From Alphaproteobacteria bacterium (lineage in GTDB: Bacteria; Pseudomonadota; Alphaproteobacteria; Thalassobaculales; Thalassobaculaceae): 18,066 bases of DNA. Under the pieces are notes generated by a model. That model saw only the letters and a program-made list of their open reading frames with translations, ran no database searches and was not told where the DNA came from. Of this stretch, positions 1 to 6,985 are shown piece after piece (positions within the stretch are counted from its first letter, which is position 1; the number at the start of each line of letters is the position of its first letter). A program made the translations under genes and the position numbers. The stretch spans positions 1 to 18,066 of the forward strand of contig JAPKDN010000011.1 in assembly GCA_028822575.1 (NCBI GenBank), given 5' to 3'.

Positions 1-159
1 GGCACCGGGTACCCGGGCGGTCAGGTGGCCGTAGATAAGCTCGGTCCAGCCGAAATGATCAACCAGCCGGTAGGCGGCGGCGAGTTGTACGCGAACATCC
101 CATTCGGCGTCGTTCATATTCGAGCGGTCTACCTTGAAGTCTACTGGCAACTGGTTCAT
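1..159 (-). CDS. Class II aldolase/adducin family protein, N-terminal part only
   Basis: This is the first 53 codons of a gene that runs off the left edge. The visible protein begins MNQLPVDFK and continues through WDVRVQLAAAYRLVDHF and GWTELIYGHLTARVPG. That matches the start of the class II aldolase/adducin fold, where a helix carrying A-A-x-R-L is followed by G-W-x-x-x-x-x-G-H-x-x-x-R. The zinc-binding histidines lie further on and are outside the window. Members of the family are zinc-dependent aldolases, epimerases or decarboxylases. A GGGAGA Shine-Dalgarno lies just upstream of the ATG, in the 13-base gap after the hydrolase stop, so the gene is the last visible member of the leftward operon. 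The reaction cannot be assigned from this fragment. Confidence 0.85.
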   Translation of the reverse strand, partial: MNQLPVDFKVDRSNMNDAEWDVRVQLAAAYRLVDHFGWTELIYGHLTARVPGA

Positions 160-172
160 TCGATGTCTCCCA

Positions 173-1021
173 TCATGATCTTGCCTGGATCTTTTTGAGC
201 ACAGGCAAGAGATACGCTCGGAACGCCGCCGGGTTTTCACTCATAGGAAAATGCCCGACCTCTTTCATAATGATCGCCTCGGCGCCGGGAATGCGGTTGG
301 CGGTACTGATCGTCGCCTCCGGCGTGCAGGAATAGTCGTACTCTCCGGTCATAAGATAAACTGGGCAAGCCGTGGTGTCGATATCCGAGCTTTTCGCGGT
401 GTAGTCGGAATCGGTGCGAAAGAAATGCATGTCGCCTTTGAACACGCCGGTCCCGCCCTGATAATAGTGCCACAGCGTCTCCCAGCGATGCTCGCCCGGG
501 CTTTGCGGTGCGCAGAGGCCGCTGACCAGACCGACACAGAAATCGCCGTTTACGAAGTCCGGATGCTTGGTCCAAGAGTCGTGGTACCAGGGCGCCGGCC
601 GGTCCGAGCCCTCCAGACCGATCACCGCGCCCAGCCGCCCGCCCTGTTCGATGGCTAGCCGGATGACCACGCGCCCGCCCATGGAGCAGCCCATGACCAC
701 CGGCTTGTCCAATGCCAAGCCGTCGATGAAAGCCATGATCGCGGCGACGTAAAAGTCGCTGGTCAGAAGATATTCCTCGTCCTGCCAACCAAGCGGCGGT
801 GAAGATTTTCCATGCCAGGGCATGTCAAAGGCAATCACCCGAAAGTGGTCGGTCACCGCCGGATCGCACATCAGATGGCGGAACTGGCTGGAATGGGAGC
901 CAGCAGTATGCAGGCAGACCAGCGGCGTGCCCTGACCGGCTTCCTCGAAATAGATCCGGTGACCCCGCCCCTCTATCGACAAGGTCAGGTACCGCCCGAC
1001 GATCGGTTCCAACTCAACCAT
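173..1021 (-). CDS. Alpha/beta-fold hydrolase
   Basis: This is an alpha/beta hydrolase of about 282 residues. The oxyanion-hole region reads LHTAGSHSSQF. The nucleophile elbow is G-C-S-M-G-G with Ser at about residue 113, the acid is probably Asp in GEYDYS (about 229), and the catalytic His is in EVGHFPMSENP (about 257). No signal peptide is visible, so it should be cytoplasmic. I chose the ATG at 1021 because a GGAGG sits 8 bases upstream of it. A longer reading from the ATG at 1048 would add nine residues and overlap the upstream gene by 35 bases instead of 8. The gene lies between an SCP2-like gene and a class II aldolase gene. In that context hydrolysis of a thioester, ester or C-C bond in a CoA-linked pathway is plausible, but the substrate cannot be read from the sequence. 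Confidence 0.93.
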   Translation of the reverse strand: MVELEPIVGRYLTLSIEGRGHRIYFEEAGQGTPLVCLHTAGSHSSQFRHLMCDPAVTDHFRVIAFDMPWHGKSSPPLGWQDEEYLLTSDFYVAAIMAFIDGLALDKPVVMGCSMGGRVVIRLAIEQGGRLGAVIGLEGSDRPAPWYHDSWTKHPDFVNGDFCVGLVSGLCAPQSPGEHRWETLWHYYQGGTGVFKGDMHFFRTDSDYTAKSSDIDTTACPVYLMTGEYDYSCTPEATISTANRIPGAEAIIMKEVGHFPMSENPAAFRAYLLPVLKKIQARS

Positions 1022-1406
1022 CGACCGGGCCTCCGTCTGGGACTGCATCCGGCGCGCGACGCGGTGTCGCCAGAACGTCTTTCACATAGCGAAGGTTAGA
1101 GAGCAGCACATTCACATCGCCCTCGACAACACAGTGTCCGAAGCGGTTCATGGCGAAGATGTCCTGAAACCCGGGCTCCGGGTAGGGCGCCCAGAATTTC
1201 TCCCAGACCGCCTTGGGTGCCCGTATCGCGAAGCTCCAGCCACGCATGATGAAAGGGCCTTCCTCGATGCCCGTGATCAGACCTTGATCAACCGCGATGT
1301 GAAAGCTGCGTTCACCGATCTCGATCAGGAATGAAGCGGACATGGCCTTGCCCCGGCGAACCAGCGCGGGGTTGGCGTTAACCTGGGATGCGAGCGTTTC
1401 CAACAT
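1014..1406 (-). CDS. SCP2 sterol-binding-domain-like small protein
   Basis: This is a 130-residue protein. Its pattern ASFLIEIGERSFHIAVDQG, then MRGWSFAIRAP, W..FW.P.P.PGF.D.FAM and VVEGDVN..LSNL resembles small SCP2-like domain proteins, a fold that binds acyl chains, acyl-CoAs or sterols in a hydrophobic tunnel. There is no signal peptide. Its 3' end overlaps the hydrolase start by 8 bases, so the two are probably translationally coupled. The ATG at 1406 has only a weak ribosome site. An internal ATG at 1343 (MSASFL) is possible, but the longer form matches the usual N-terminal helix of such proteins better. A ligand-carrier or accessory role for a CoA-linked intermediate is inference from fold and context. 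The family assignment rests on pattern alone. Confidence 0.75.
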   Translation of the reverse strand: MLETLASQVNANPALVRRGKAMSASFLIEIGERSFHIAVDQGLITGIEEGPFIMRGWSFAIRAPKAVWEKFWAPYPEPGFQDIFAMNRFGHCVVEGDVNVLLSNLRYVKDVLATPRRAPDAVPDGGPVDG

Positions 1407-1559
1407 GACGGTATTCTATCGGTGAGGGGCGCGGGATGGTCAATCGCCGGCTTGCCTTGGACGCCGGGCCTCGCGCGTCTGTTCGCCATGGAGCGTTCGA
1501 AATCATGGATGTAGTCCGGTTTCGCGACGCGAGGTGCCGTTCCGCCTGAGCATCAGGCC
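1407..1559. other. Intergenic gap inside the leftward operon
   Basis: This 153-base gap separates the SDR stop from the SCP2-like start. No convincing gene, hairpin with a T tract, or promoter was seen. An overlapping arginine-rich reading frame on the minus strand looks like a GC-rich artefact. Confidence 0.4.
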
Positions 1560-2312
1560 TCAATAGACCGCGCGCCCTCCGGATAGGTCGAAACAGGCGC
1601 CGGTACTGAACCCCATCCGGTCCGAAGCGAGCCAGCAAACCAGCTCGGCGCATTCCTCGGCAGTGCCAAGGCGTTGCATTGGGCTTTTGTCGATCATGAT
1701 CTTAACCAGGGCCGGGTCGGCGTTGCGCGCCATCTCTGTATCCAGAGCCGCCGGCGCGATACAGTTGATCAGCACGCCGGAAATCGCCATCTCCTTGCCC
1801 ATGGCCTTGGTAAGCGCGATCACACCGGCTTTCGAGGCGCTATAGGCCGATATCGCTGGGGTCCCGTCCTTGCCGGCGAGCGAGGCAATATTGACGATCC
1901 GCCCCCAGCCACGGCCGGCCATCGCCGGCGCCGCGAGCTTGGAGCACAGAAACGTTCCGGTGAGGTTCACATCCATGACCCGGCGCCAAACCTCGCTTGG
2001 AAGATCAGTCACTGGCCCCGGCGCGCCGATGATCCCGGCACTGTTCACCAATATGTCGACCTGGCCATGGATGCTGATAGCGTCGCGCAAGGCACTCGCG
2101 ACCGCGGCTTCGTCGGCGATATCGACCGTGGAGCCGGTCGCCGCGTCGCCGCCCTGGAGGTCAAGCAAGGCGCGGTCCATGGCGCCGCCGTCGGCATCCC
2201 ATAGCGCGACCCGTCCACCCCGTTCAAGCATGAGGCTGGCACTTGCCAAACCGATCCCGCGCGCGCCTCCGGTGATTACCGCGACCTTGCCCTCGAATTC
2301 ACTTGTGGTCAT
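1560..2312 (-). CDS. Short-chain dehydrogenase/reductase (SDR), classical type
   Basis: This is a complete 250-residue classical SDR. The Rossmann glycine motif TGGARGIG is at residues 14-21. Asp39 at the end of beta-2 (ALWDAD) favours NAD(H) over NADP(H). NSAG is at 90-93, and the catalytic tetrad is Asn116, Ser144, Tyr157 and Lys161 (YSASK). The product would oxidise a secondary alcohol or reduce a ketone in the cytoplasm. In this locus the likeliest role is oxidation of the 3-hydroxyacyl-CoA made by the upstream hydratase, but SDR substrates cannot be predicted from motifs. The start is the ATG at 2312, preceded by an AAGGA-type ribosome site. A 93-base gap separates it from the CoA-transferase gene upstream in the same orientation. 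Confidence 0.95.
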   Translation of the reverse strand: MTTSEFEGKVAVITGGARGIGLASASLMLERGGRVALWDADGGAMDRALLDLQGGDAATGSTVDIADEAAVASALRDAISIHGQVDILVNSAGIIGAPGPVTDLPSEVWRRVMDVNLTGTFLCSKLAAPAMAGRGWGRIVNIASLAGKDGTPAISAYSASKAGVIALTKAMGKEMAISGVLINCIAPAALDTEMARNADPALVKIMIDKSPMQRLGTAEECAELVCWLASDRMGFSTGACFDLSGGRAVY

Positions 2313-2405
2313 GTCTCGATCCTTGCCATGGACGTTTCTTTATCAAGTGATCTTCGCGCGGTCCAAGGCTCCAGGTCGACGGCGCGTGGCGTCGGTGTTC
2401 GGCGC

Positions 2406-3614
2406 CTAGAGACCTTCAGCGGCTTTCACAGCCCCGCTTTCCAGCATGGCTTGGATCTCCGTGGCCGAGTAACCGGCTTCCACCAGCACGCCTCTTGTAT
2501 CCTCGCCCAACAGGGGCGCGTGACGGAGATCCTCGCGATGGCCGCCGCTGAACGTATTGGCGGGTCGGGTCCGGCGGATCTCACCTTCGCTGGGATGGGT
2601 CTCTTGGGTGTAAAACCCGACATCTTCCAGGTGCGGGTCGACGAGAAGATCCTCGATGGTGTTGTAACGTTGCGCCGGAATATCGCGCTTCTCGAAAATA
2701 TCCAACCATTCCACTGTTGTTTTCCGTGCCAATCCGGCCATGCGAACCTGGAAATATTCCTCGGTGTTGGCGGTTCTGCTCGCGGCGCTGTCGAAACGCG
2801 GGTCGGTTTTCAGTCCCGGCTCGCCGATGGCCTCGAAAAACGCGAAAGCCTGGGCGTCGGTGTTGGGCCCGACCGTGATATAGCCGTCCTTGGTCGGAAG
2901 CGGGCGGTAATGCGGGCTCAGCAAGCGCCCGTCCCCGGTCGGTCCGATCGGTGGCTCAAAGGTCGCGGCGCCCATGTGTTCCGAGGTCACGAACGAGGCC
3001 ATGTTCTCGAACATCGGCACCTCGATCGCCTCACCGACACCTGTTTTTTCACGCCGGAACAACGCGAATCCGATGGCCTGGGCGGCGATCAAGCCGGATG
3101 TGTGATCGGTCATCACCATCGGCACGAAGCGCGGCTCCCCGGTGGCCCGGTGCAGGGTCGCGGCGACGCCAGAGACACTCTGGATGATCGGATCATAGGC
3201 GGGTTGATTATAATAGCGTCCGCCCTTGCCGAAGCCAACAATAGAGCAATAGATCAATCTTGGATTGGTCTTTCGAAGGCTCTCGAAATCTAGGCCGGCG
3301 CGCTCCAGGCCTCGCGGTCGAACGTTGGAAACGAAGACATCAGCCTCGGCGATCAGCCGTTTCATCGCTTCGAGCCCGTCGGGGTTCTTCAAATCCAAAC
3401 AGATCGAGCGCTTGTTGCGGTTAAAATTAAGGAACTTTCCCGACATGCCGGGGTTGCGGCTGCCATGGGCCATGGTGCGGAGTAGATCACCGCCCGGCGC
3501 CTCGACCTTGATCACATCAGCGCCATGATCTGCCAGCGTGCGCGAGCAGATCGGGCCAACGACGATGGTGGTTTGATCGACGACCTTAATGCCGTCCAGA
3601 GGGCCGCCGGCCAT
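2406..3614 (-). CDS. CaiB/BaiF family (class III) CoA-transferase
   Basis: This 402-residue protein is a family III acyl-CoA transferase. The N-terminal part has PLDGIKVVDQT, LADHGADVIKVEAPGGD and the NRNKRSICLDLK block. The nucleophilic Asp, about residue 170, is in MTDHTSG, matching the active-site Asp169 of formyl-CoA transferase. The enzyme moves CoA from a donor such as succinyl-CoA to a carboxylate through aspartyl-CoA anhydride and thioester intermediates. The ATG at 3614 is preferred over an upstream ATG at 3644 because it overlaps the stop of the preceding gene as TGATG, which implies coupled translation, and because homologues begin near MAGGPLDG. It is the leftward counterpart of the transferase at 4644. 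The two are clearly different proteins and not recent duplicates. The acid activated is unknown. Confidence 0.95.
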   Translation of the reverse strand: MAGGPLDGIKVVDQTTIVVGPICSRTLADHGADVIKVEAPGGDLLRTMAHGSRNPGMSGKFLNFNRNKRSICLDLKNPDGLEAMKRLIAEADVFVSNVRPRGLERAGLDFESLRKTNPRLIYCSIVGFGKGGRYYNQPAYDPIIQSVSGVAATLHRATGEPRFVPMVMTDHTSGLIAAQAIGFALFRREKTGVGEAIEVPMFENMASFVTSEHMGAATFEPPIGPTGDGRLLSPHYRPLPTKDGYITVGPNTDAQAFAFFEAIGEPGLKTDPRFDSAASRTANTEEYFQVRMAGLARKTTVEWLDIFEKRDIPAQRYNTIEDLLVDPHLEDVGFYTQETHPSEGEIRRTRPANTFSGGHREDLRHAPLLGEDTRGVLVEAGYSATEIQAMLESGAVKAAEGL

Positions 3615-4486
3615 CAGGCGAAACTCAGCTCCATCAGACCACATTGGGCGCCGTCCTTATCAGCGATCCAGCAGTTCATCACCCCATCCACTGGCTCGGC
3701 GCCGCAGAACTTGACGGTGTCATTAACATGGATTGGTTTGGTCAGCCGCGCGGCGAAGCTTTTCAAATCACCTGGCGCCCGCTTCAGCCCGGCGCTGGAG
3801 AGTAGGGCCATCGAAAGGCCGCCGTTCTGTACCGTCGCCGGATAGCCCTCGATATCGCGGGAATAGTCTGCGTCATAATGTATCCTGTGCGCGTTCCAGG
3901 TAATCGCGGAATAGCGGAAAACCAGCGCCTCGGTCAGGTGGATTTCATCGGCCCAGGCGGCATTGTTGGGAGCGGGAACGGCATGTGTCACCTTACTTTT
4001 CTCGCCCGGTGGCGGCATCTCACGATAGATCGCGTCGGTTTCGTCGGTGGCGATCACCGCACCCTCGCATTCGATCACGTCGCGCAAGGTCAGGATGGCG
4101 ATCCGACCGGTGCGGGCGATCTTTGGCGTGATCGCCACCACTTCGGTGGTTCGTGTCGCCACCACGCCGGCGCGAAGCCTGCCCATGATCTGAACCCGCC
4201 GACCAGCCCCCATGCGTCGCGGCAGAGGGATTGGGGGCAGCACCACACCAGGGCTGGGATGTCCGTCGGCGCCCATATCCGACTGTCTGGTAATATTCGG
4301 AAAGAACATACCGAACCAATGCGGCGGCAGAGGCGTGCCGTTCACATAGGCGTCCGGATCCTCATCCAACATGCTGGCGATCCGCCGCGCCATCGACAGG
4401 CCGATCTCGTCCTCGACGACCCGCTTGGTCCCGACATAGGGGGCCAGCGCCTCTACTGACTCGATGAACTCCTGATCACTCGGCAT
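3614..4486 (-). CDS. MaoC/FAS1-like (HTD2-type) dehydratase, mesaconyl-C4-CoA hydratase-like
   Basis: This is a protein of about 290 residues with two hot-dog halves. The N-terminal FAS1-like half covers about residues 5-145 and includes GTPLPPHWFGMFFPN and LPPIPLPRRMGAG. The C-terminal MaoC-like half contains TWNAHRIHYDADYSRDIEGYP at about 196-216, the conserved N-x-H-R-I-H-Y-D segment of this enzyme group. Characterised relatives hydrate mesaconyl-C4-CoA or itaconyl-CoA and related enoyl-CoAs, so reversible hydration of an alpha,beta-unsaturated acyl-CoA is the likely reaction. The ATG at 4486 has GGAGA five bases upstream. A further-upstream TTG at 4498 would add four residues and destroy that spacing. 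It is the first gene of the leftward operon, and its stop overlaps the CoA-transferase start by one base. Confidence 0.9.
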   Translation of the reverse strand: MPSDQEFIESVEALAPYVGTKRVVEDEIGLSMARRIASMLDEDPDAYVNGTPLPPHWFGMFFPNITRQSDMGADGHPSPGVVLPPIPLPRRMGAGRRVQIMGRLRAGVVATRTTEVVAITPKIARTGRIAILTLRDVIECEGAVIATDETDAIYREMPPPGEKSKVTHAVPAPNNAAWADEIHLTEALVFRYSAITWNAHRIHYDADYSRDIEGYPATVQNGGLSMALLSSAGLKRAPGDLKSFAARLTKPIHVNDTVKFCGAEPVDGVMNCWIADKDGAQCGLMELSFA

Positions 4487-4643
4487 GGGGGTCTCCAAAA
4501 GGAAGGGGCATGAGTGCGCGGGGAATTTATGCTGGTTACGCGGAATTGGCCATCGGTAATCTGATCAGTAACCCATTGGACTTTGGCAAAAGAGTGATGG
4601 GCGATAAACCATGGCTGACGTCACTCTCTAGGAGCTCGATTTT
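4487..4643. promoter_or_regulatory. Divergent promoter region between the two catabolic arms
   Basis: This 157-base gap lies between two divergently oriented operons and must hold the leftward and rightward promoters. No clear consensus -35/-10 pair could be fixed by eye. The gap contains an imperfect palindrome at 4555-4573, described separately, and the ribosome site TAGGAG at 4629-4634 for the rightward gene. Confidence 0.6.
4555..4573. promoter_or_regulatory. Imperfect 19-bp palindrome, candidate operator
   Basis: The sequence GGTAAT-CTGATCAG-TAACC has a perfect 8-bp core, CTGATCAG, flanked by GGTAA/TAACC arms that pair with one mismatch and a one-base offset. Its placement in the middle of a divergent promoter region suits a repressor or activator site. 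It does not resemble the inverted repeat found upstream of the GntR gene at 13181-13198, so a different regulator may act here. There is no experimental or comparative support. Confidence 0.35.
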
Positions 4644-5870
4644 ATGACCGCATCACCCCAGGATAACCCGCCGAGGGGACCATTACAGGGTATCCGAGTG
4701 ATCGATCTGACCACCGTCATGCTCGGTCCGTTCTGCACCCAACTCTTGGGCGAGATGGGTGCTGATGTGATTAAGATCGAGGCGCCGGGCGGTGATGTAA
4801 ACCGATGGACCGGCTCTGCCCGCTCGCCGGGCATGTCGACCGGGCAGCTGATCAAGGGCCGCAACAAGCGTCATATCGTGCTGGATTTGAAGGTACCCGA
4901 GGCGCGGGAGCCGTTCGAGCGGCTGATCCACTCCGCCGACGTTTTTGTTCATAACATCCGGCCCAAGGCGGCGGCGCGGCTGGGGATCGACTATGAGACC
5001 ATCGAGGCCTTAAACCCGACCATCGTCTATGCTGCGGCGACTGGTTTTGGCGAGGACGGCCCGTTTGTCGACAAGCCGGCTTATGATGATTTGATCCAGG
5101 GAGCCTCTGGAATTGCCTCGCTTTTCGGCACGGTTACAGGAGAGCCGCGCTATGCACCGAGCGTGATGGCGGATAAGACCACCGGGCTTTACCTTTCCAA
5201 TTACATCTCCATGGCCCTATTCCACCGGGAACGGACTGGCGAGGGTCAAAAACTACACGTGCCCATGTATGAATCCTTCGCCGCCTTCATGATCAACGAG
5301 CATATGCAGGGCCAGACCTTCGTGCCGCCAACTGGGCCGGCTGGGTATTCCAGACTGATGACCCCGCACCGCCGACCGTATGAGACCTTGGATGGTTATG
5401 TATGCGTGGTTCCCTATACTCAGCGACACTGGACGAATTTCTTCAAGCTAGCGGGCATGCCTGAGCTCATCGAAGATCCCAGATTTAATAGCCAAACCGA
5501 GCGGACCAACAATATCGATGCGCTTTACGGACTGGTCGTTGATGTGGTGAAGACTCGGAGCACGGCAGAATGGATCAAGGATCTGAGCGAGGCGGATGTG
5601 CCGGTCGGGCCGATGAACGCGCCGGAAGATCTGTTTGAGTGCCCGCATCTTCAGGCCGTCGGAATGTTCCCGGAAGTCGACCACCCGACCGAGGGTCGAA
5701 TTCGGCATATCAAGGTGCCGGTCAGCTTCTCCAAAACCCCGGGCGGCCTTTACCGACATGCCGAGAAACTGGGACAAAGCACCGAGAAAGTGCTTGAAGA
5801 GGTAGGTTTTTCAATCGATGAGATCTCGGGATTGCATGCTGCGGGCGCGGTTGGCACTCTGTCCGAGTAA
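4644..5870 (+). CDS. CaiB/BaiF family (class III) CoA-transferase, second copy
   Basis: This is a 408-residue family III CoA-transferase. The blocks are PLQGIRVIDLTTVMLGPFC, LGEMGADVIKIEAPGGD and RNKRHIVLDLK. The nucleophilic Asp, about residue 177, is in MADKTTG. After that come the FHRERTGEGQ segment and a C-terminal small-domain return. ATG 4644 follows TAGGAG with a 9-base spacer. It is the first gene of the rightward operon, with 19 bases to the next gene. Having two CaiB-type enzymes in one divergent locus suggests either two substrate acids or activation plus recycling of CoA between pathway intermediates. Both are inference. Substrate and CoA donor cannot be read from the sequence. 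Confidence 0.95.
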   Translation: MTASPQDNPPRGPLQGIRVIDLTTVMLGPFCTQLLGEMGADVIKIEAPGGDVNRWTGSARSPGMSTGQLIKGRNKRHIVLDLKVPEAREPFERLIHSADVFVHNIRPKAAARLGIDYETIEALNPTIVYAAATGFGEDGPFVDKPAYDDLIQGASGIASLFGTVTGEPRYAPSVMADKTTGLYLSNYISMALFHRERTGEGQKLHVPMYESFAAFMINEHMQGQTFVPPTGPAGYSRLMTPHRRPYETLDGYVCVVPYTQRHWTNFFKLAGMPELIEDPRFNSQTERTNNIDALYGLVVDVVKTRSTAEWIKDLSEADVPVGPMNAPEDLFECPHLQAVGMFPEVDHPTEGRIRHIKVPVSFSKTPGGLYRHAEKLGQSTEKVLEEVGFSIDEISGLHAAGAVGTLSE

Positions 5871-5889
5871 CATGTAAAAAGGCTTATCC

Positions 5890-6948
5890 ATGCAGGTCTT
5901 CCGTAACATCACGGACTGGGGACTCCGCGATATCCCCAAGATAGCCCCGGCGCTTGAGAAGGCTGGGTATGATGGGTTGTTGATGACCGAGCTTAAGCAT
6001 GACCCGTTCCTCCCGCTGGCGGTTGCGTCCACTTGTACGGCCAACGTCGCGTTAGCAACCGGGATCGCGGTGTCCTTTCTGCGCAGCCCGATGGCCGTCG
6101 CCAACCTCGGCTGGGACCTGAAGGAAGCCTCGGGTGGACGTTTTACTCTGGGTCTTGGTACCCAAATTCGGGCCCATAACGAGAAGCGCTTCAGCGCTCC
6201 ATGGTCTCCGCCTGGACCGAGGATGCGTGAGTATATTCAATCTCTTAAGGAAATTTGGCGGTGCTGGAAATATGGTGAGAAACTCGATTTTCAGGGTGCG
6301 CATTACACGTTCACCCTGATGACCCCCGAGTTCGTTCCTGAGGCGTCGGACCTACCGCTGCCGCCGGTGACCTTGGCGGCGGTTGGACCGGTGATGATCC
6401 AGGTCGCGGCCGAGGTCGCGGATGGTGTCCGGCTGCATGGATTCTGCACACGTGAATATATCGATAAGACCATCATGCCCCGGATCGAGCGGGGGCTGGC
6501 GAATTCAGGCCGGGCGCGCGAGAATTTTGAGGTTTCCGGTGGCGGTTTCATAGCTACTGGCGCCGATAACGAGGCCGTCGACAAGGCCGCCGAGGTGATC
6601 CGCTATCGGGTTGGTTTCTACGGATCTACTCCTGCTTATTGGCCGGTCTTCGAGACTCATGGATACGGTGATTTAGGCAGGAAACTCAATGCTATGACCA
6701 AGGCTGGGCAGTGGGATAAGTTGGCCGCAGAGATTTCTGACGAGGTGCTAGAACTGTTCTGTGTTATTGGCCGGTATGACGAAATCGTCGCCGGTATCGA
6801 TCAGCGCTTTGGCGGGTTGTCTGATGTGTTTTCGACCGGGCTTAACGAGGACTTTCCGCCAGACCTGATCCAGGACATTCAGGCAATCAAGGGACGGTTC
6901 ATCGGTTTCGACACCGACACCCCGTCCACTCTCGGAGAAACTGCATGA
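5890..6948 (+). CDS. LLM-class (luciferase-like) flavin-dependent oxidoreductase
   Basis: This is a 352-residue TIM-barrel flavoprotein of the bacterial luciferase-like monooxygenase family. Visible blocks are the N-terminal strand and helix ending in EKAGYDGLLMTE, then VALATGIAVSFLRSPM, the strongly conserved SGGRFTLGLGTQ at about 81-92, and MREYIQSLKEIWRCW. The overall pattern is closest to the subfamily often labelled F420-dependent (TIGR03617-like), but that label is from memory. LLM proteins use either reduced FMN or coenzyme F420, and the sequence alone does not decide. No F420 biosynthesis gene is in the window. The start follows AAAAAGG at 7 bases spacing. Lying between a CoA-transferase and acyl-CoA dehydrogenases, it may oxidise or hydroxylate a CoA-bound or free intermediate, which is inference. 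Confidence 0.9.
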   Translation: MQVFRNITDWGLRDIPKIAPALEKAGYDGLLMTELKHDPFLPLAVASTCTANVALATGIAVSFLRSPMAVANLGWDLKEASGGRFTLGLGTQIRAHNEKRFSAPWSPPGPRMREYIQSLKEIWRCWKYGEKLDFQGAHYTFTLMTPEFVPEASDLPLPPVTLAAVGPVMIQVAAEVADGVRLHGFCTREYIDKTIMPRIERGLANSGRARENFEVSGGGFIATGADNEAVDKAAEVIRYRVGFYGSTPAYWPVFETHGYGDLGRKLNAMTKAGQWDKLAAEISDEVLELFCVIGRYDEIVAGIDQRFGGLSDVFSTGLNEDFPPDLIQDIQAIKGRFIGFDTDTPSTLGETA

Positions 6949-6985
6949 TAATGCTTATTTCAAAAACAATTCGGAGATAAAGTGT

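Noticed and set aside
1378..1653. Minus-strand open frame of 91 codons between the SDR and SCP2-like genes
   Set aside because: Arginine-rich composition, overlaps the SDR 3' end and the SCP2-like 5' end, and has no ribosome site.
2328..3293. Long plus-strand open frame of 321 codons antisense to the CoA-transferase gene
   Set aside because: It is the mirror of a well-supported CaiB/BaiF gene, and its translation has low-complexity, Arg/Gly/His-rich composition with no motif.
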